A stretch of DNA of 43,052 bases from Cereibacter ovatus (GTDB taxonomy: Bacteria; Pseudomonadota; Alphaproteobacteria; Rhodobacterales; Rhodobacteraceae), in the NCBI RefSeq assembly GCF_900207575.1, contig NZ_OAOQ01000025.1:1-43052 (forward strand). The letters are read 5' to 3'. Positions 1 through 7,320 of the stretch are shown here, in pieces. Within the stretch, counting starts at the first letter, position 1, and each line of letters opens with the position of its first letter. The notes under the pieces were generated by a model that searched no databases, was not told where the DNA came from, and saw nothing but the letters and a program-made list of their open reading frames with translations. A program made the position numbers and the translations under genes.

Positions 1-1
1 A

Positions 2-313
2 AAGCTGACCTACATCCACAATCATTGGGACGGGTTGCAAACCTTCCTGACCGACGGCCGCGTCGAGATCGACTCCAACAGGGTCGAAAACCTGATCCGT
101 CCTATCGCCCTAAATCGCAAGAATGCTCTCTTTGCCGGGCATGACGAGGGCGGCATCGCCTGGGGTCGCATCGCCTCGCTGATCGAAACCTGCAAGATCA
201 ACGGCATCGAGCCCTTCGCCTATCTCAAGGCAACCCTGACCGCGCTCGCCAACGGCCACCCTCAAAGCCGTCTAGACGATCTGCTACCGTGGAACTTCAC
301 GCCGTCAAGATAA
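2..313 (+). CDS. tnpC: IS66-family transposase TnpC, C-terminal part (5' end outside window)
   Basis: The reading frame is open from base 2 and ends at TAA 311-313, giving about 103 residues. It shows the IS66 TnpC C-terminal signature: DGRVEIDSNRVENLIRPIAL, then GR, LIETCKINGIEP and a terminal LPWNF block. This part of TnpC holds the last catalytic acidic residue of the DDE domain. The rest of the gene lies left of the window, so it cannot be said whether the copy is complete. A typical IS66 end follows 6 bp after the stop. The call is firm for the family only. Confidence 0.9.
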   Translation, partial: KLTYIHNHWDGLQTFLTDGRVEIDSNRVENLIRPIALNRKNALFAGHDEGGIAWGRIASLIETCKINGIEPFAYLKATLTALANGHPQSRLDDLLPWNFTPSR

Positions 314-318
314 GCTGA

Positions 319-342
319 CTGTGGCCCACAGCGAACGCTTAC
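319..342 (+). repeat. IS66 right terminal inverted repeat
   Basis: Read on the minus strand this begins GTAAGCGTTCGCTGTGGG; GTAAGC is the usual IS66 terminus. Homology to the interrupted transposase on the minus strand starts directly to its right at 343, so 342/343 is taken as the insertion boundary. The matching left end and target duplication are outside the window. Confidence 0.75.
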
Positions 343-583
343 GCCGCTCGGAGCGGACCGAGAACAGGATCTGGATCAAGCTCGCCCGGATCAGCCGTTC
401 CGGCGGGATCGAGGGACGGCCGAAGTCGGTGTAAAGCGACTCGAACTCGGGATCGAGGCTGGCCAGCGCCTCGTTCACCACCTGCCGGATCTTGCGCAGC
501 GGATGCCGTGCCGGGATCCGCGCCTCAAGATCGACATAGCTGAACAGCGACCCGCTCGTCTCGTCCGTCCCGCGCATCGTCAC
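343..583 (-). pseudogene. IS5/IS1182-like transposase, N-terminal fragment cut by IS66
   Basis: Minus-strand frame starting at GTG 583 or, more likely, ATG 577 (MRGTDETSGSLFSYVDLEARIP). It has the N-terminal DUF772-type transposase domain: HPLRKIRQVVNEAL, then GRPSIPPERLIRASLIQILFSVRSER. Homology stops at RSER, where the IS66 end begins; the last 13 codons of the open frame are read into IS66. Only about 80 of the usual 350 or more residues remain. Its outer end is probably near 658, where the minus strand reads TTAACAGGCTGCTGAAGAAG, a terminus type seen in IS1182/IS5-like elements. The exact family is uncertain. Confidence 0.7.
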
Positions 584-655
584 CCCCGCCGTTGTCGTCC
601 CGAGGGTGAATCATGTTCCTCAAACCGCGTCGAGGGCGGACTTCTTCAGCAGCCT

Positions 656-754
656 GTTAAGGGCGTCATCATCACCATCGCGCGCCGGCTGATCACTATC
701 GCAATTGCCGTCCTGAAAACAGGCGAGGTATGGCATCTAGAGGTTGATCAATAG
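656..754 (+). pseudogene. Transposase C-terminal scrap, IS110-like
   Basis: The frame ending at TAG 752-754 reads VKGVIITIARRLITIAIAVL then KTGEVWHLEVDQ. This resembles the last helix of IS110/IS116 transposases (pattern ARKLLTIANAVLR..G..W). It directly abuts the outer end of the IS5/IS1182-like remnant, so that element probably inserted into an older IS110-type copy. Too short for a firm assignment. Confidence 0.35.
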
Positions 755-766
755 ACACAATCGCTA

Positions 767-1928
767 GTCACCTGGAACTGTAGTTCGTATCATTGAGCTG
801 AGAGGTTTCGGGAGATGATGCGATGGCAGGTCGGGTTGCGGACGAAGTGGTTCTGAGCGCTGAGGAGTGCGCGTTTCTCCAAGCACAGGTTCGGCGGCAC
901 AAGGCGGCGCGCTCGCTGGCTGACCGGTGCCGGATGATACTGCTTTGTGCGGAGGGTTTTCAGAGCAAGGAGGTCGCTGAGCGGCTCGGGGCGCATGAGC
1001 ACACGGTCGGCAAGTGGCGCAGACGGTTTGTGAAGGACCGGATCGTCGGTCTCAGCGACGAATATCGTCCCGGCCGGCCTCGCACGGTGTCGGACGATCA
1101 GGTGGCCCAAGTAATCGAGCGGACGCTGAATACCCTCCCGAAGGACGCCACCCATTGGTCGATCCGCTCGATGGCTGCGGCGACAGGCCTGTCGCATACC
1201 ACCATCCGCCGAATGTGGGCCGCCTTCGGTCTGCAGCCGCATCGGAGCGAAACGTTCAAGCTCTCGACCGATCCACTATTCGTCGACAAGGTGCAGGATA
1301 TCGTCGGCCTTTATATGGCTCCGCCGAACCGGGCGATCGTGTTGTGCGTGGATGAAAAATCTCAGATCCAGGCCCTGGATCGGGAGCAACCGGTGTTGCC
1401 GATGGCACCTGGCGTGGCTGAACGGAGAACTCATACCTACATCCGCCACGGCACGACCTCACTTTTCGCGGCACTCGACATCGCGACAGGGGCGGTGATC
1501 GGCAAATGCTACAAGCGCCATCGAGCAACCGAGTTCCTCGACTTTCTGAAGCAGATCGATGCGGCCATGCCGGACGGGCCTGACGTGCATCTGGTGATGG
1601 ACAACTATGCCACTCACAAGACGCCGACGATAAAGGCCTGGCTCGCGCGCCGCCCGCACTGGCACGTGCATTTCACGCCCACCTCGGCGAGCTGGATCAA
1701 CCAGGTGGAACGCTGGTTCGCCGAACTGACGCGCAAGCAACTGCAACGGGGTGTCCACCGCTCTACCGCCGAACTGGAGGCCGACATCGTCGCCTTCATC
1801 GAGGCGCATAACGAAAACCCCAAACCTTACCGGTGGGTCAAATCCGCCGACGATATCCTCGCAGCTGTCAAACGCTTCTGCCAGAGAACCCAGCAGAACC
1901 TATGTGGCGAACTTTAGATTCGGGTGAC
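767..1928 (+). mobile_element. Complete IS630-family insertion sequence
   Basis: The left end reads GTCACCTGGAACTGTAGTTC and the right end, read inward on the minus strand, GTCACCCGAATCTAAAGTTC, giving imperfect inverted repeats of about 21 bp. Both ends are flanked by TA (765-766 and 1929-1930), as expected for the TA target duplication of IS630/mariner elements. It holds one intact transposase gene. Its right-hand TA is also the left flank of the IS427-type element beginning at 1931, so it probably inserted into the TA beside that element. Confidence 0.9.
823..1917 (+). CDS. IS630-family transposase, intact
   Basis: 364 residues, full length for the family. An N-terminal helix-turn-helix region (about 45-75, [22 protein letters not shown]) is followed by a second HTH-like segment ([16 protein letters not shown], about 124-140) and a DDE domain: first Asp in [12 protein letters not shown], second in [11 protein letters not shown], and the Glu in [13 protein letters not shown]. 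It catalyses cut-and-paste transposition into TA. The ATG lies 57 bp inside the left inverted repeat and the stop is 7 bp before GTGAC of the right end, leaving no room for other genes. No frameshift or internal stop is visible, so it may be active. Confidence 0.95.
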   Translation: MAGRVADEVVLSAEECAFLQAQVRRHKAARSLADRCRMILLCAEGFQSKEVAERLGAHEHTVGKWRRRFVKDRIVGLSDEYRPGRPRTVSDDQVAQVIERTLNTLPKDATHWSIRSMAAATGLSHTTIRRMWAAFGLQPHRSETFKLSTDPLFVDKVQDIVGLYMAPPNRAIVLCVDEKSQIQALDREQPVLPMAPGVAERRTHTYIRHGTTSLFAALDIATGAVIGKCYKRHRATEFLDFLKQIDAAMPDGPDVHLVMDNYATHKTPTIKAWLARRPHWHVHFTPTSASWINQVERWFAELTRKQLQRGVHRSTAELEADIVAFIEAHNENPKPYRWVKSADDILAAVKRFCQRTQQNLCGEL

Positions 1929-2001
1929 TAGGGCGTGTTGACGTTTGAGGATTTCCAAACTGATCGCTGGCTGATTCAAGGCTGCCAAATGGGAGGCAAC
2001 C

Positions 2002-2370
2002 TTGATCCGCACGACGTTGACCGACACACAATGGGCACTTATCGCTCCACATTGCCTTGGCCGGGAATGTGACCCTGGCCGCACCGGCCCCGCCCCTCGG
2101 CTTTTTGTTGAGACGGTTCTCTGGATAGTCCGGACCGGTTGTCCATGGCGCGACTTGCCGGCGGATTTCGGCAAGTGGAACTCAGTGTTCAAGCGGTTCC
2201 GGCGATGGGTAAAGGCCGATGCGTTCTACCGCATGTTCCGAGCCCTGGCTGAAGATGCCGATTTTGGATGCGCCATGATCGACGGCAGCATCGTCAACGT
2301 TCACCGCCACGGACAGGGCGCAAAAGGGGGACGCAAAGCCAGGCCATCGGGCGCTCTCGCGGAGGGATAA
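2002..2370 (+). CDS. IS427-group transposase, orfA frame
   Basis: 122 residues beginning MIRTTLTDTQWALIAPHCLG and containing the DUF4096 N-terminal domain typical of IS5/IS427 transposases (FVETVLWIVRTGCPWRDLPADFGKWNSVFKRFRRW) and the first catalytic Asp (AMIDGSIVNVHRHGQGAKGG). Normal IS427 elements make the full transposase by a frameshift near A/G runs; AAAAGGGGG lies at 2322-2330, and homology moves to the -1 frame right after it. The last 13 or so residues of the open frame are therefore out-of-frame sequence. On its own the protein lacks the remaining catalytic residues. Confidence 0.85.
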   Translation: MIRTTLTDTQWALIAPHCLGRECDPGRTGPAPRLFVETVLWIVRTGCPWRDLPADFGKWNSVFKRFRRWVKADAFYRMFRALAEDADFGCAMIDGSIVNVHRHGQGAKGGRKARPSGALAEG

Positions 2371-2577
2371 CAACCAAGATCATGGCTTAGGCCGATGCGG
2401 TCGGCAACCTGACCGACTTTCGGCTGCTGCCGGGACAGGCCCATGATCTGCGCGGCACAGGGGCGCTGATCGATGGCCTGACGTGTGGCCAACTTCTTGC
2501 CGACCGGGCGTTCGATGCCGATTGGCTGCGCGAGGCGCTAACCGGTGCAGGGATCGAGCCGGTCATTCCGCCAAAGT

Positions 2578-2585
2578 CCAACCGC
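2578..2585. repeat. 8-bp target site duplication of the IS256-family element (left copy)
   Basis: CCAACCGC occurs at 2578-2585 and again at 3903-3910, immediately outside the 29-bp ends of the IS256 element. Deleting the element and one copy restores the IS427 orfB sequence KSNR-RFPAEF in frame, which confirms both boundaries to the base. Confidence 0.95.
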
Positions 2586-3902
2586 GAGACTGTCCGGAAT
2601 TCTGTGCCCCGGCGTGGTAACTCTGAAATGAGGAGACCCACGTATGAGCATCGACAAAGACCTTCTGGACCAGCTGATGAAAGGCCGGACGGCCAGCGAC
2701 CTTTTCGGCAAGGACGGCGTTCTGGCCGAGCTGACCAAGGCGCTGGCAGAGCGCGCCCTGAGTGCCGAGCTGGAAGAACATCTGACCGAGGAACGAGCTG
2801 TCCCACCCGCGGAAGGGGCGTCTCAGACTCCGAACCGGCTTAACGGTAGCAGCCAGAAAACGGTCACCACCGACAGTGGCAAGGTCGTGTTGGACATCCC
2901 TCGGGACCGCAACGGCAGCTTCGATCCCATGCTGATCGCCAAGTACCAGCGCCGTTTCCCGGAGTTCGATACCAAGATCATTTCCATGTATGCGCGCGGG
3001 ATGACGACCCGCGAAATCCAAGGACACATTGAGGAGATCTACGGCATCGAGGCCTCCCCGAGCTTGATATCGGCGATCACCGATGCGGTGATGGACGAGG
3101 TCACGGCTTGGCAGAACCGTCCGCTCGAGCCCTGCTATCCGGTGGTGTTCATGGACGCGATCCGGGTTAATATCCGCAGCGATGGCGCGGTCTCGAACAA
3201 GGCAGTCTTCGTCGCCCTGGCTATCCTCCCGGACGGCACGAGGGACGTGCTGGGGCTATGGTTTCAGGCCAATGAGGGCGCCTAGTTCTGGGCCAAGGGT
3301 CTCAACGACCTGCGCAATCGCGGGGTGCAGGACATCCTGATCGCGGTCGTGGACGGCCTCAAGGGCTTCCCCCAGGCCATCGAGGCAGCCTTCTCACAAA
3401 CCCAGGTTCAGACGTGCATCGTGCATCTTCTGCGCCATTCTATGAGCTTCGCCAGCTACAAGGACCGCAAGGCCGTGGCAGTGGCGCTGAAGGCGGTCTA
3501 CTCCGCCATCGACCCGGCAGCCGCCGAGGCCGCGCTGACCGACTTCGAGGAGAGCGATCTGGCCGCCCGCTACCCGGCAATCGCGCCGAGCTGGCGACGG
3601 GCCTGGACCGAGGTGATCCCGTTCCTCGACTATCCCCCCGAGGTCCGCAGGCTGATCTATACGACGAATGCCGTAGAGGCGCTGAATTCAAAGATCCGCC
3701 GGGCCGTCCGCACACGGGGGCATTTCCCCAGCGACGAAGCGGCGGCGAAATTGATCTATCTGGCCCTGAATGCTACTTCTCAGGAGTGGAAGCGCTCGGT
3801 GCGCGAGTGGCACGCAGTGAAAAGCCAGCTCGCCATCATGTTCGAGGACCGCTTCCCAATGGCGTAATCAACGCGCCGGGGCACAGAATTCCGGACAGTC
3901 TC
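2586..3902 (+). mobile_element. IS256-family insertion sequence with perfect 29-bp inverted repeats
   Basis: The first 29 bases (2586-2614, starting GAGACTGTCCGGAATTCTGT) are exactly the reverse complement of the last 29 (3874-3902). An 8-bp duplication flanks the element, which is 1317 bp long and carries one transposase gene broken by a stop codon. Perfect ends and duplication point to recent insertion, yet the transposase is dead, so it either moved with help in trans or mutated after arrival. Confidence 0.95.
2644..3867 (+). pseudogene. IS256-family (Mutator-type) transposase with an in-frame amber codon
   Basis: The ATG at 2644 follows AGGAG. The frame runs continuously to TAA 3865-3867 except for TAG at 3283-3285, giving a break between residues 213 and 215 (NEGA*FWAKGLNDLRNRG). 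Relatives have Lys at this position, so AAG to TAG is the likely change. The catalytic residues are all present: Asp in VVFMDAIRV, Asp in LIAVVDGLKGF, and Glu in TTNAVEALNSKIRR. Full length would be 407 residues, normal for IS256. The downstream 180-residue frame has an ATG at 3325 but could not catalyse transposition alone. Confidence 0.92.
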
Positions 3903-4091
3903 CCAACCGCCGCTTCCCCGCCGAATTCGACCGCGAAACCTGCAAGTGGCGGCACCTGATCGAGAACCTCTTCGGCAGGCTCAAGGAATACAGAGGCATC
4001 GCCATGCGCTGCTGCAAGACTGATGAAAGTTTCAGCGCCTTCATTGCTCTCGCCGCAACCGTCATCCGACTCCGGTGAACGTCAACACACC

Positions 4092-5297
4092 CTAGCCGAC
4101 CAGCGCCGAGATGATCAGCGCGTTGACGATATCGATGAAAAAGCCGCAGACCAGCGGCACGATCACAAAGGCCCGGTGCGCCGCGCCATGTTGCTGCGCC
4201 ACGGCGGTCATATTGGCGATGGCGGTGGCGGTTGAGCCGAGCGTGATACCGCCAAACCCGGCCGAGATCACCGCCGCCTCATAATCGCGCCCCATCGCGG
4301 GGAACACGACCCAAATCGTGAATCCGACCGTCAGCAGGATCTGCATCACAAGGGCGGCGGTAATGAACAGAAGGACGCCGTTCAGCTCCCAGACCTGCAG
4401 GCCCATCAGCGCCATGATCAGGAAAAGCCCGAGTGACAGATCCGAGATCAGCGCCAGCGCATCATCGACCCCAGGCCAGATCCGCCGCACTAACCGCCTC
4501 GGGGCCAGCGGCAAAAGGTTGCGCAGCACGATCCCCGCGACAAGGCAGCTGACAAAGGCTGGAAGCGTGACGCCGGCCGCCGTGATCGCCTCATGCAGCG
4601 CCAGCCCGATCAGCACGGTGACATTCAGCGCCAGGATCGACCAGAGGATGCAGAAGTAATCCATCCGGGCCGCGCGCCCCTCATTCGGAACGCCGATGTC
4701 CAGATCGCGCTTGTTTTCCGCCTTCAGCCCGCCCCGCCGGATCAGGAGCGCCGCAATCGGCCCGCCGATCACACAGGCCGCGATTAGCCCGACAGTATTG
4801 GCCGCGACCCCCAGTTCCAGCGCATTCGTGATCCCCAGCTTTTCGGCGAATATCGGTGCCCAGGCCAGCGTGGTGCCAACGCCGCCGGTCAGCGAAACCG
4901 AGCCGACCATCAGCCCGGCCTTCGGCTCCATTCCAAAGAGCCTCGCCAGCCCCATCCCCGCGAAGTTCTGCAAAAGGATGAAGCTGGTCGCAAGGATCAA
5001 CAGGATCACCAACGGCCTGCCCCCCGCAAGCAGCGTGCGGATATCGGATTTCAGCCCGATACCGGCAAAGAACACGAGCAGCAGGAAATCACGGATCCCC
5101 ACCTCGAATGAGACCTTCAGATCGAACAGCGCCCAGAGGAGCCCCGTTACCGCGATACAGAGAAAGCCGCCCGCCACCGGCTCGGGGATCGAATAGCGGC
5201 GCAGAAGATCAATGTTCAGGGTCAGGATCTTGCCCGCGATCAGCAAGACCACGGCAAGATTGAAGGAATGGAAGGGATGAACCGTAAAGAAGGTCAC
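4092..5297 (-). CDS. gltS: Sodium/glutamate symporter GltS, 3' end at an IS boundary
   Basis: 401 residues of an ESS-family Na+:glutamate transporter in the inner membrane. About ten or more hydrophobic segments are visible, with family motifs PEPVAGGF, FFAGIGLKSD, SLTGGVGTTLAWAP, AGFGGITLGSTATAIANM and FVIVPLVCGFFIDIVNALI. The start is GTG at 5297 with only a weak ribosome site; no ATG is nearby in frame. The TAG stop (4092-4094) is formed from the TA target flank plus the last base of the IS427-type element. The native C-terminus was therefore probably longer by some residues. Most of the transporter, including the last membrane segment, is kept, so activity is plausible. A small palindrome lies 25 bp upstream. 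Confidence 0.9.
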   Translation of the reverse strand: MTFFTVHPFHSFNLAVVLLIAGKILTLNIDLLRRYSIPEPVAGGFLCIAVTGLLWALFDLKVSFEVGIRDFLLLVFFAGIGLKSDIRTLLAGGRPLVILLILATSFILLQNFAGMGLARLFGMEPKAGLMVGSVSLTGGVGTTLAWAPIFAEKLGITNALELGVAANTVGLIAACVIGGPIAALLIRRGGLKAENKRDLDIGVPNEGRAARMDYFCILWSILALNVTVLIGLALHEAITAAGVTLPAFVSCLVAGIVLRNLLPLAPRRLVRRIWPGVDDALALISDLSLGLFLIMALMGLQVWELNGVLLFITAALVMQILLTVGFTIWVVFPAMGRDYEAAVISAGFGGITLGSTATAIANMTAVAQQHGAAHRAFVIVPLVCGFFIDIVNALIISALVG

Positions 5298-5321
5298 GCG
5301 GCGGCGCCTGTCAGAATGCTG

Positions 5322-5335
5322 TCAACTGATGTTGA
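5322..5335. promoter_or_regulatory. Palindrome TCAAC-N4-GTTGA upstream of gltS
   Basis: TCAAC TGAT GTTGA forms a perfect 5-bp inverted repeat 25 bp upstream of the gltS start. The same architecture (ATCAAC-N4-GTTGAT) occurs 41 bp upstream of phaC at 10514-10529. This may be an operator for one regulator. It is not an FNR box, whose arms point the other way (TTGAT-N4-ATCAA). Confidence 0.3.
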
Positions 5336-5389
5336 TTCCGCTTTGCCCCGGATCCGCCTTCCGGTCAAGGGCGGGGCCCCGCGCCTGCC

Positions 5390-6154
5390 TCAGGCGGTGG
5401 TGTGAAATCCGTTATCGGCATAGACCACCGATCCGCTCATGGGACTTGCGGCCTCGGTTGCCAGAAAGGCCGCCAGCGTACCGATCTCTTCGATGCTTAC
5501 CAGTTTTCCCGCAGGCGTACGGGCGCGAATCTTATCCATCAGCGCATCGAACCGGTCGATCCCCGAGGCGGCGCGGGTCTTGACCGGACCGGTTGAAAGC
5601 GAAAAGGCACGAATCCCTTCGCCCGCCAGATCGGCCGCCGCATAGCGGACCGAAGCCTCCAGCGCGGCCTTTACCGGACCCATGAGGTTGTAATTCTCGA
5701 CCACCCGATCCGCGCCGTAAAAGCTGACCGTGATCAGCGAACCACCCGCCTGCATCAAAGGCCGCGCCAGCCGCGCCATGCGCAGGAAGGAGTGGCAAGA
5801 GATATCCATCGCCGTCGCAAAACCTTCGGCCGAAGCGTTGACAACGCTGGTGTGCAGATCCTCGCGCGGGGCGAAGGCGATGGCATGAAGCAGAAAATCA
5901 AGCCGCCCCCATTCAGCGGTAATGCGGTCAAACACGGCTTCCAACTGGCCGGGTTCACGCACATCGCAAGGAAGGAACAGCGGCGCACCCACTTCCTGCG
6001 CCACGGGTTCGACCCATGGCCGGGCCTTTTCATTAAGAAAGGTCAGCGCCAGCTCTGCCCCCGCCGCGCGAAAGGCCCTGGCGCAACCGGCGGCGATGCT
6101 GGCCTCATTCGCCACGCCAACCACGAGGCCGCGTTTGCCTTTCAGATCAATCAT
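5390..6154 (-). CDS. fabI: Enoyl-ACP reductase (NADH) FabI-type
   Basis: 254 residues, a short-chain dehydrogenase-fold enoyl reductase that reduces trans-2-enoyl-ACP with NAD(P)H in fatty acid synthesis. Visible features: the modified nucleotide-binding loop GVANEASIA (about 13-21), CDV at 63-65, and the FabI catalytic pair in YNLMGPVKAALEAS (Tyr155, Lys162; Tyr146 also present). The ATG overlaps the ackA stop by 4 bp (ATGA), so it is translationally coupled and is the last gene of phaC-maoC/pta-ackA-fabI. The operon setting suggests a paralogue serving PHB or storage metabolism and not the main essential FabI, but the sequence cannot show that. Confidence 0.92.
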   Translation of the reverse strand: MIDLKGKRGLVVGVANEASIAAGCARAFRAAGAELALTFLNEKARPWVEPVAQEVGAPLFLPCDVREPGQLEAVFDRITAEWGRLDFLLHAIAFAPREDLHTSVVNASAEGFATAMDISCHSFLRMARLARPLMQAGGSLITVSFYGADRVVENYNLMGPVKAALEASVRYAAADLAGEGIRAFSLSTGPVKTRAASGIDRFDALMDKIRARTPAGKLVSIEEIGTLAAFLATEAASPMSGSVVYADNGFHTTA

Positions 6155-7320
6155 GTCGCTGCCTCTTCGCTGACGGCCTCCTGGGCGATGATGCTTTCCT
6201 CATCGGTCGGAATGACAAGAAGCTGCACCCGGCTGGCGGCGGTGCTGATCCTCCGCGACCCTGCTTCATTGGCATCGGGGTCAAGCTCTGCCCCAAGCCA
6301 GGCCAGCCGCGCGGCGACACGGGCGCGGATACCGGGCTGATGCTCGCCGATTCCTGCCGTGAAGACCAGCGCATCGATCCCGCCCATGCTGGTCGCCAAC
6401 CGTGCCACCTCGCCCGCGATGCGCAGGCAAAAGAGGTCGATCGCCTCGGCAGCCTCTGGGCGCGTGCTGGCCATCAGCTCGCGGCTGTCAGCCTCGAAAC
6501 CCGACACGCCCAGAAGGCCGCTTTCACGATAGAGCATGGTCTCGACCTGTTTCAGGCTTTGCCCCATTTCGCCCATCAGATGCAGGATCACGCCGGGGTC
6601 CAGCGCACCCGAACGCGTCGCCATCGGGATGCCGTCCAGCGTCGAAAACCCCATCGAGCTGTCGATGCTCTTGCCGCCCCGGATCGCACAAAGGCTTGCG
6701 CCGCTGCCCAGATGTGCGGCGACCACCTTTGCATCGGTGGCCAGATCGCCCAGTTGCCCGGCGATATAGCGGTAGGAGAGACCATGAAAGCCATAGCGCT
6801 TGATCCCCTGATCATAAAGCGCGCGCGGCAGGGCAAAGCGGCGGATCAGGGGCGGGTTGGTGGCATGAAACGCCGTGTCGAAAGAGGCTGTCTGTGGCAC
6901 ATCGGGGTAAAGCCCCCGCATCGCCCGGATCAGCGCAAGGCTTTGCGGCTGATGCAGCGGCGCAAGCCGCGCCAGCGCGTCGATCTGCGCGATCACCTGA
7001 TCGGTGATCCGGGCTGGTCCTGTGAAGACATCGCCGCCATGCACAACCCGATGGCCGATCACCGCAAGGCGCGAAAGATTGAAATGCCCGGCCAGCCAGG
7101 CAAAAGCCTGGTTCAGCACGGCTGTCAGATCGCCGGGATCCGCTGTGATCGGGCCTGAAAAGGTCTTGCCCTCGCGCGTCAGGCGCACTTCGAAAGGCTC
7201 ATCGCGGAAATCGATCACGCCCGACGCCAGCGGGCGCGGCGCGGCGGCCTCCAGTGCGTAAAACCCCAGCTTGATAGTCGAGGATCCGGTGTTGAATGTC
7301 AGGATCAGATCGCGGGTCAC
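6151..7320 (-). CDS. ackA: Acetate kinase (acetate/butyrate/propionate kinase family)
   Basis: 389 residues. It interconverts acetyl phosphate plus ADP and acetate plus ATP. N-terminal FNTGSSTIKLGF is the phosphate-binding loop of the ASKHA fold; GHRVVHGG (about 91-98), FDTAFHATNP, RYGFHGLSYRYI and HLGSGASLCAI are acetate kinase signatures, and FTAGIGEHQPGIR is the C-terminal adenine site. It overlaps the upstream phosphotransacylase and downstream fabI by 4 bp each (ATGA), giving tight coupling. With the upstream enzyme it would make ATP from acyl-CoA through acyl phosphate. Acyl chain preference cannot be read from sequence. Confidence 0.93.
   Translation of the reverse strand: MTRDLILTFNTGSSTIKLGFYALEAAAPRPLASGVIDFRDEPFEVRLTREGKTFSGPITADPGDLTAVLNQAFAWLAGHFNLSRLAVIGHRVVHGGDVFTGPARITDQVIAQIDALARLAPLHQPQSLALIRAMRGLYPDVPQTASFDTAFHATNPPLIRRFALPRALYDQGIKRYGFHGLSYRYIAGQLGDLATDAKVVAAHLGSGASLCAIRGGKSIDSSMGFSTLDGIPMATRSGALDPGVILHLMGEMGQSLKQVETMLYRESGLLGVSGFEADSRELMASTRPEAAEAIDLFCLRIAGEVARLATSMGGIDALVFTAGIGEHQPGIRARVAARLAWLGAELDPDANEAGSRRISTAASRVQLLVIPTDEESIIAQEAVSEEAAT

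Larger units (their letters stand above)
2331..4078 (+). pseudogene. IS427-group transposase orfB, amber codon plus IS256 insertion
   Basis: The -1 frame continues the transposase as TQSQAIGRSRGGITTKIMA, an in-frame TAG at 2388-2390 where the family has Leu (a TTG to TAG change would explain it), then ADAVGNLTDFRLLPGQAHDL, a second catalytic motif (LLADRAFDADWLREAL) and PPKSNR. The IS256-family element interrupts it after 2585. The frame resumes at 3911 as RFPAEFDRETCKWRHLIENL with the final Glu motif, and ends at TGA 4076-4078. Two independent lesions make this gene non-functional. Confidence 0.85.
1931..4092 (+). mobile_element. IS5-family (IS427 group) element, split by an IS256 insertion
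   Basis: The ends are near-identical inverted repeats: left GGGCGTGTTGACGTTTGAGG, right (minus strand) GGGTGTGTTGACGTTCACCG. TA flanks both ends. The two-frame transposase arrangement is typical of the IS427 group. Removing the nested IS256 element (2586-3902) and one copy of its 8-bp duplication leaves about 837 bp, a normal IS427 length. The element is dead: orfB has an amber codon and the IS256 insertion. Its right end truncates gltS. Confidence 0.88.

Noticed and set aside
5365..5396. Terminator between fabI and gltS
   Set aside because: GCGGGGCCCCGC has no loop and CGCCTG-CCT-CAGGCG has no T-run; neither is convincing.
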